Translations under genes and position numbers: made by a program
Notes under the pieces: generated by a model
What the model was told of the DNA's origin: nothing
Database searches by the model: none
What the model saw: only the letters and a program-made list of their open reading frames with translations
In this document: positions 5,877 to 8,623 of the stretch, in pieces
How positions within the stretch are numbered: the stretch's first letter is position 1
Layout: the number at the start of each line of letters is the position of its first letter
Assembly (NCBI GenBank): GCA_945878835.1
Contig: CAMCUG010000049.1
Coordinates: forward strand, 1 to 8,623
Length of the DNA stretch: 8,623 bases
DNA from: Chryseobacterium gleum
GTDB taxonomy: Bacteria; Bacteroidota; Bacteroidia; Flavobacteriales_D; Sanyastnellaceae
Direction: 5' to 3'

Positions 5877-7496
5877 ATGCGATATTTTTTTATAGTAATT
5901 GTAAGCATCGCATTCGCGAGCTGCTCTCCGAAAGAACAAGTAGATCTTATTCTTCACAACGGAACTTTCCACAGCTTAAATGCCAACAACGACACCTATG
6001 AAGCTGTTGCTATTCGCGATGGAAAAATAGTGGCTGTTGGGCCGGAAAACGAAATTCTCAACGGGTACAAATCGGCTTCTATATATGATTTGGAAAAGAA
6101 ACATGTTTACCCTGGATTCATAGATGCTCACGCCCATTTGTTAGGGTATTCACTAATGAAAAACGATCTCGATTTAGTTGGAACAAATTCATGGAATGAA
6201 ATCGTTGAGAAGTGCAAAAACTTTCCAGTTAAAAGAGCAAGTGGATGGTTAATTGGAAGGGGATGGGATCAGAACGATTGGACCTCACAATCGGAAGGGA
6301 ATGTCCGTTCAGATGGTATTCCAACGAATTCAGCATTGAGTAATCTATTCCCTCAAACGCCTGTCGTGCTTATTCGCATTGACGGGCACGCCGCAATAGC
6401 CAACGACGAAGCTATGAGAAGGGCAGGAGTTCAGGTGGAAAATGGGGTACTGTTAGACAACGACATGACCAAAGTTTTGAATGCAATTCCATTGGCTTCG
6501 AATAAAGAAAAGGCAGCACTTTTAATTGAAGGTCAAAGCGACTGTATAGCAGCAGGATTAACAACCGTTGATGAAGCAGGAATAGATACCGATGATTTAA
6601 AAATTATTGATTCACTTCAAAAAAGTGGAGATTTTTATTTACGAGTTTATGCAATGTTGAATGCTTCCGACAAAGACTTTCAATATTGGATGGAGAGAGG
6701 TCCGGATACGACGTCTTCCATGTTGAAAATACGAAGCATAAAATTCATGGCAGATGGTGCGTTGGGCAGTCGTGGCGCCTGTTTGAAACAAGGGTATGCA
6801 GATGTATTAACTACGAAGGGAGCATTGTTAAATGACGCGAGTTATTTTCGTTTTCGTTTCGCAGCGGCCTATGCTCGTGGATTTCAGGTTTGCACACATG
6901 CAATAGGCGACAGTGCGAATGCGGTTGTTTTAAAGTGGTACGGTGAATTATTAGAAGGAGTGAACGACAAGCGTTGGAGAATTGAGCATGCTCAGGTGGT
7001 AGACTCGTCCGATTTCTCAATGTTTCAGCAATACAGCGTTATACCTAGTGTTCAGCCTACGCATGCCATTAGCGACGCTCCCTGGGCTTTATCGCGTTTG
7101 GGAGTATCGCGGTTGAGATATGCATACAATTACAAAAGACTGTTGAGTTATTCAAATATGTTGTCCTTGGGAACAGACTTTCCAGTTGAAGTAATGGATC
7201 CCTTGCGTACGTTTCATACTGCGGTTTTCCGAAAGGAGTTTAAAGAGGGAAGTGAAACATTCGCAGCGAATGAGTCGTTAAGTGCTTTGGAAGCGCTGTA
7301 TGGAATGACAGTGTGGGCGGCAGTATCGAATTTTGAAGAAGCAGAAAAGGGATCTATTGAAGTTGGAAAATTGGCAGATTTCACGGTATTAAATTTAGAT
7401 ATTTTGAAAGCTTCTGAGAAAGAGATGTTACGTGCGAAAGTGGATCAAACTATCATTAATGGCGTTGTTTTTCGCGGTGGAAAGCGATTGTCATAA
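5877..7496 (+). CDS. Predicted lipoprotein amidohydrolase, YtcJ-like
   Basis: I chose the ATG at 5877 (539 aa) over the in-frame ATG at 5856. The later start exposes a clean lipoprotein signal, MRYFFIVIVSIAFASC, with the lipidated cysteine at C16, and it avoids a 20-nt overlap with the preceding gene. The mature protein is an amidohydrolase_3 (YtcJ/NfdA-like) metal-dependent hydrolase. HAH at residues 85-87 follows strand 1 (GFIDAHAH). A candidate metal-bridging lysine is K289 (IKFMADGALGSR). H341 is in THAIGD, H371 in RIEHAQ and D434 in LGTDFP. A C-terminal beta-sandwich return (GKLADFTVLN) closes the domain. Family members hydrolyse C-N bonds of varied amides or formamides, and the substrate here is unknown. 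The lipobox implies membrane anchoring on the periplasmic side or at the outer membrane. It is the last gene of the operon; only a weak A/T hairpin follows it. Confidence 0.92.
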   Translation: MRYFFIVIVSIAFASCSPKEQVDLILHNGTFHSLNANNDTYEAVAIRDGKIVAVGPENEILNGYKSASIYDLEKKHVYPGFIDAHAHLLGYSLMKNDLDLVGTNSWNEIVEKCKNFPVKRASGWLIGRGWDQNDWTSQSEGNVRSDGIPTNSALSNLFPQTPVVLIRIDGHAAIANDEAMRRAGVQVENGVLLDNDMTKVLNAIPLASNKEKAALLIEGQSDCIAAGLTTVDEAGIDTDDLKIIDSLQKSGDFYLRVYAMLNASDKDFQYWMERGPDTTSSMLKIRSIKFMADGALGSRGACLKQGYADVLTTKGALLNDASYFRFRFAAAYARGFQVCTHAIGDSANAVVLKWYGELLEGVNDKRWRIEHAQVVDSSDFSMFQQYSVIPSVQPTHAISDAPWALSRLGVSRLRYAYNYKRLLSYSNMLSLGTDFPVEVMDPLRTFHTAVFRKEFKEGSETFAANESLSALEALYGMTVWAAVSNFEEAEKGSIEVGKLADFTVLNLDILKASEKEMLRAKVDQTIINGVVFRGGKRLS

Positions 7497-7589
7497 AATA
7501 AAACGGAAAAAGTTTTTTTTATAGGACGTTGTCTTTGAGTATTTTGCGTAGAAGTCGAGAAAATAAATAAAAAATATTTACTGAAACTC

Positions 7590-7619
7590 TTGCACGAATG
7601 AATATTGTGACTACTTTTG
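7590..7619 (+). promoter_or_regulatory. rRNA promoter P1
   Basis: TTG at 7590-7592, a 19-nt spacer and TACTTTTG at 7612-7619 give a perfect TAnnTTTG -7 box. The discriminator is GC-rich (CGTCCGC), and CCGCTTT at 7623-7629 marks the likely start area. An A/T-rich tract lies at about 7559-7580 upstream. The leader to mature 16S would be about 355 nt. Confidence 0.8.
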
Positions 7620-7733
7620 CGTCCGCTTTAAAGAAACAATGTGACTTTAAGGTTAAGAAAAAGTTTAATAAACGCATCAACGAAGGTTGAAAAAGAGATT
7701 GATTTTTTTTGTTGTGCAGGTAGAAAACAGTAG

Positions 7734-7741
7734 TACATTTG
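7734..7741 (+). promoter_or_regulatory. rRNA promoter P2
   Basis: TACATTTG is a perfect TAnnTTTG box with a TTG at 7712-7714, again at 19-nt spacing. It is preceded by a run of eight T (7703-7710). The discriminator CACCCGC and CCGCTTT at 7745-7751 repeat the P1 arrangement at the same offset. The leader to 16S would be about 235 nt. Confidence 0.8.
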
Positions 7742-7757
7742 CACCCGCTTTGAAAGG

Positions 7758-7773
7758 AACATTAAAGAATGTT
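7758..7773 (+). repeat. Small hairpin just after the P2 start
   Basis: AACATT and AATGTT form a perfect 6-bp stem around an AAAG tetraloop, about 8-10 nt downstream of the predicted P2 start. It would be at or near the 5' end of P2 transcripts. Confidence 0.4.
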
Positions 7774-7804
7774 GTGAAGGAGATTTGAAAAAAGTGATTC
7801 GGTT

Positions 7805-7848
7805 CACACAATTAATAAAGATGAAAATCTTTGAAAAAAATTTGTGTG
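7805..7848. repeat. Nested inverted repeat over the P3 -33 element
   Basis: CACACAA (7805-7811) and TTGTGTG (7842-7848) form a 7-bp outer stem. They enclose a second perfect hairpin, AAAGAT-GAAA-ATCTTT (7817-7832), with a GAAA tetraloop. The right outer arm includes the TTTG used as the P3 -33 element. Transcripts from P1 and P2 would carry the whole structure; P3 transcripts would not. Confidence 0.5.
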
Positions 7849-7872
7849 GGCTAAAAAGTAGTTGTATGTTTG
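7841..7872 (+). promoter_or_regulatory. rRNA promoter P3, closest to the 16S gene
   Basis: TTTG at 7841-7844, a 20-nt spacer and TATGTTTG at 7865-7872 give both elements intact. The discriminator CCGCCCG is the most GC-rich of the three. The start should lie near 7879-7881, giving a leader of about 105 nt. Confidence 0.8.
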
Positions 7873-7879
7873 CCGCCCG

Positions 7880-7897
7880 TTTCGACAGAGGTCGAAA
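7880..7897 (+). repeat. Hairpin at the 5' end of P3 transcripts
   Basis: TTTCGAC and GTCGAAA pair perfectly (7 bp) around an AGAG tetraloop. The hairpin begins at or within a base or two of the predicted P3 start. It would cap the 5' end of the leader and could protect it or influence early elongation. Confidence 0.5.
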
Positions 7898-7921
7898 TAA
7901 GGGAGTGAAAAAATAGAAAAA

Positions 7922-7934
7922 GTTCTTTGATATA
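7922..7934 (+). promoter_or_regulatory. boxA-like antitermination site in the rRNA leader
   Basis: GTTCTTTGATATA resembles the boxA element (E. coli form TGCTCTTTAACAA) and the GTTCTTTGACATA motif that commonly precedes 16S genes in Bacteroidota. boxA RNA recruits NusB-S10 so that RNA polymerase resists early termination over the untranslated rRNA operon. It lies about 50 nt before 16S, downstream of all three promoters, so every transcript would carry it. Confidence 0.65.
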
Positions 7935-7983
7935 ATGCAGCAGATAACAGGTTAAATTATTGAGCCACAAGATTGAACAATTT

Positions 7984-8623
<640 letters not shown>

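Larger units (their letters stand above)
7497..7983 (+). promoter_or_regulatory. rRNA operon control and leader region, no gene
   Basis: This 487-bp A/T-rich stretch between the amidohydrolase stop and the 16S rRNA holds no open frame that resembles a gene. It contains three tandem promoters, A/T tracts just upstream of each -33 element that could act as UP-like sequence, several small hairpins and a boxA-like motif, listed separately. Near its left end AAAAC...GTTTTTTTTAT (about 7500-7522) could form a weak 5-bp stem with a T tract. It might help end the amidohydrolase transcript but is not convincing on its own. Confidence 0.85.

Noticed and set aside
7500..7522. Intrinsic terminator after the amidohydrolase
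   Set aside because: The possible stem is only 5 bp (AAAAC/GTTTT) with one G-C pair. The T run is attractive but the hairpin is too weak to call.
7523..7545. A fourth rRNA promoter around GAGTATTTTGCG
   Set aside because: It reads as TAn-TTTG with one base missing from the TAnnTTTG pattern and has no TTG at proper spacing. It may be a decayed copy but cannot be supported.

Overview
The window reads as chromosomal DNA of a member of the Bacteroidota, most likely the Flavobacteriales. The 16S rRNA start at the right edge has the signatures of that group. The sigma factor at the left edge is the short, region 1.1-less primary sigma typical of Bacteroidota. Several intergenic regions carry the Bacteroidota promoter form TTG-N17 to N23-TAnnTTTG rather than TTGACA/TATAAT. 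I see no Shine-Dalgarno sequence close to the start codons, which also fits the phylum. The content is core and housekeeping. I see no mobile element, CRISPR array or tRNA.

Layout. Positions 1-4346 are on the minus strand and are transcribed leftward in the order accD (acetyl-CoA carboxylase beta subunit), rpsO (ribosomal protein S15), pnp (polynucleotide phosphorylase), rpoD (primary sigma factor, cut by the left edge just short of its C-terminus). rpsO has its own promoter squeezed between the accD stop and the S15 start. A strong hairpin with a T tract lies between rpsO and pnp and probably attenuates or processes the rpsO-pnp-rpoD transcript. Positions 4347-4468 are a divergent promoter region. 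It has a promoter on each strand and a perfect 9-bp inverted repeat whose two arms fall inside the two promoters. Positions 4469-7496 are a tight three-gene plus-strand operon: a DUF47/PhoU-like protein, a YdfG-like short-chain dehydrogenase, and a predicted lipoprotein amidohydrolase of the YtcJ type. Gaps are 3 and 1 nt.

Positions 7497-7983 hold no gene. They are the control region of a ribosomal RNA operon, with three tandem TAnnTTTG promoters about 120-130 bp apart, GC-rich discriminators, small hairpins downstream of the predicted starts of P2 and P3, a nested inverted repeat at the third promoter and a boxA-like antitermination signal. The 16S rRNA gene begins at about 7984 and runs off the right edge.

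How it fits together. The window holds both the primary sigma factor and promoters of the kind it should read. The rpsO promoter resembles the rRNA promoters around and downstream of the -7 box, which suggests joint growth-rate control of S15/PNPase/sigma and rRNA. I found no clearly new biological system. The most useful leads are the regulatory ones: the triple rRNA promoter with its nested palindrome, the inverted repeat bridging the accD/DUF47 divergent promoters, and the rpsO-pnp hairpin.
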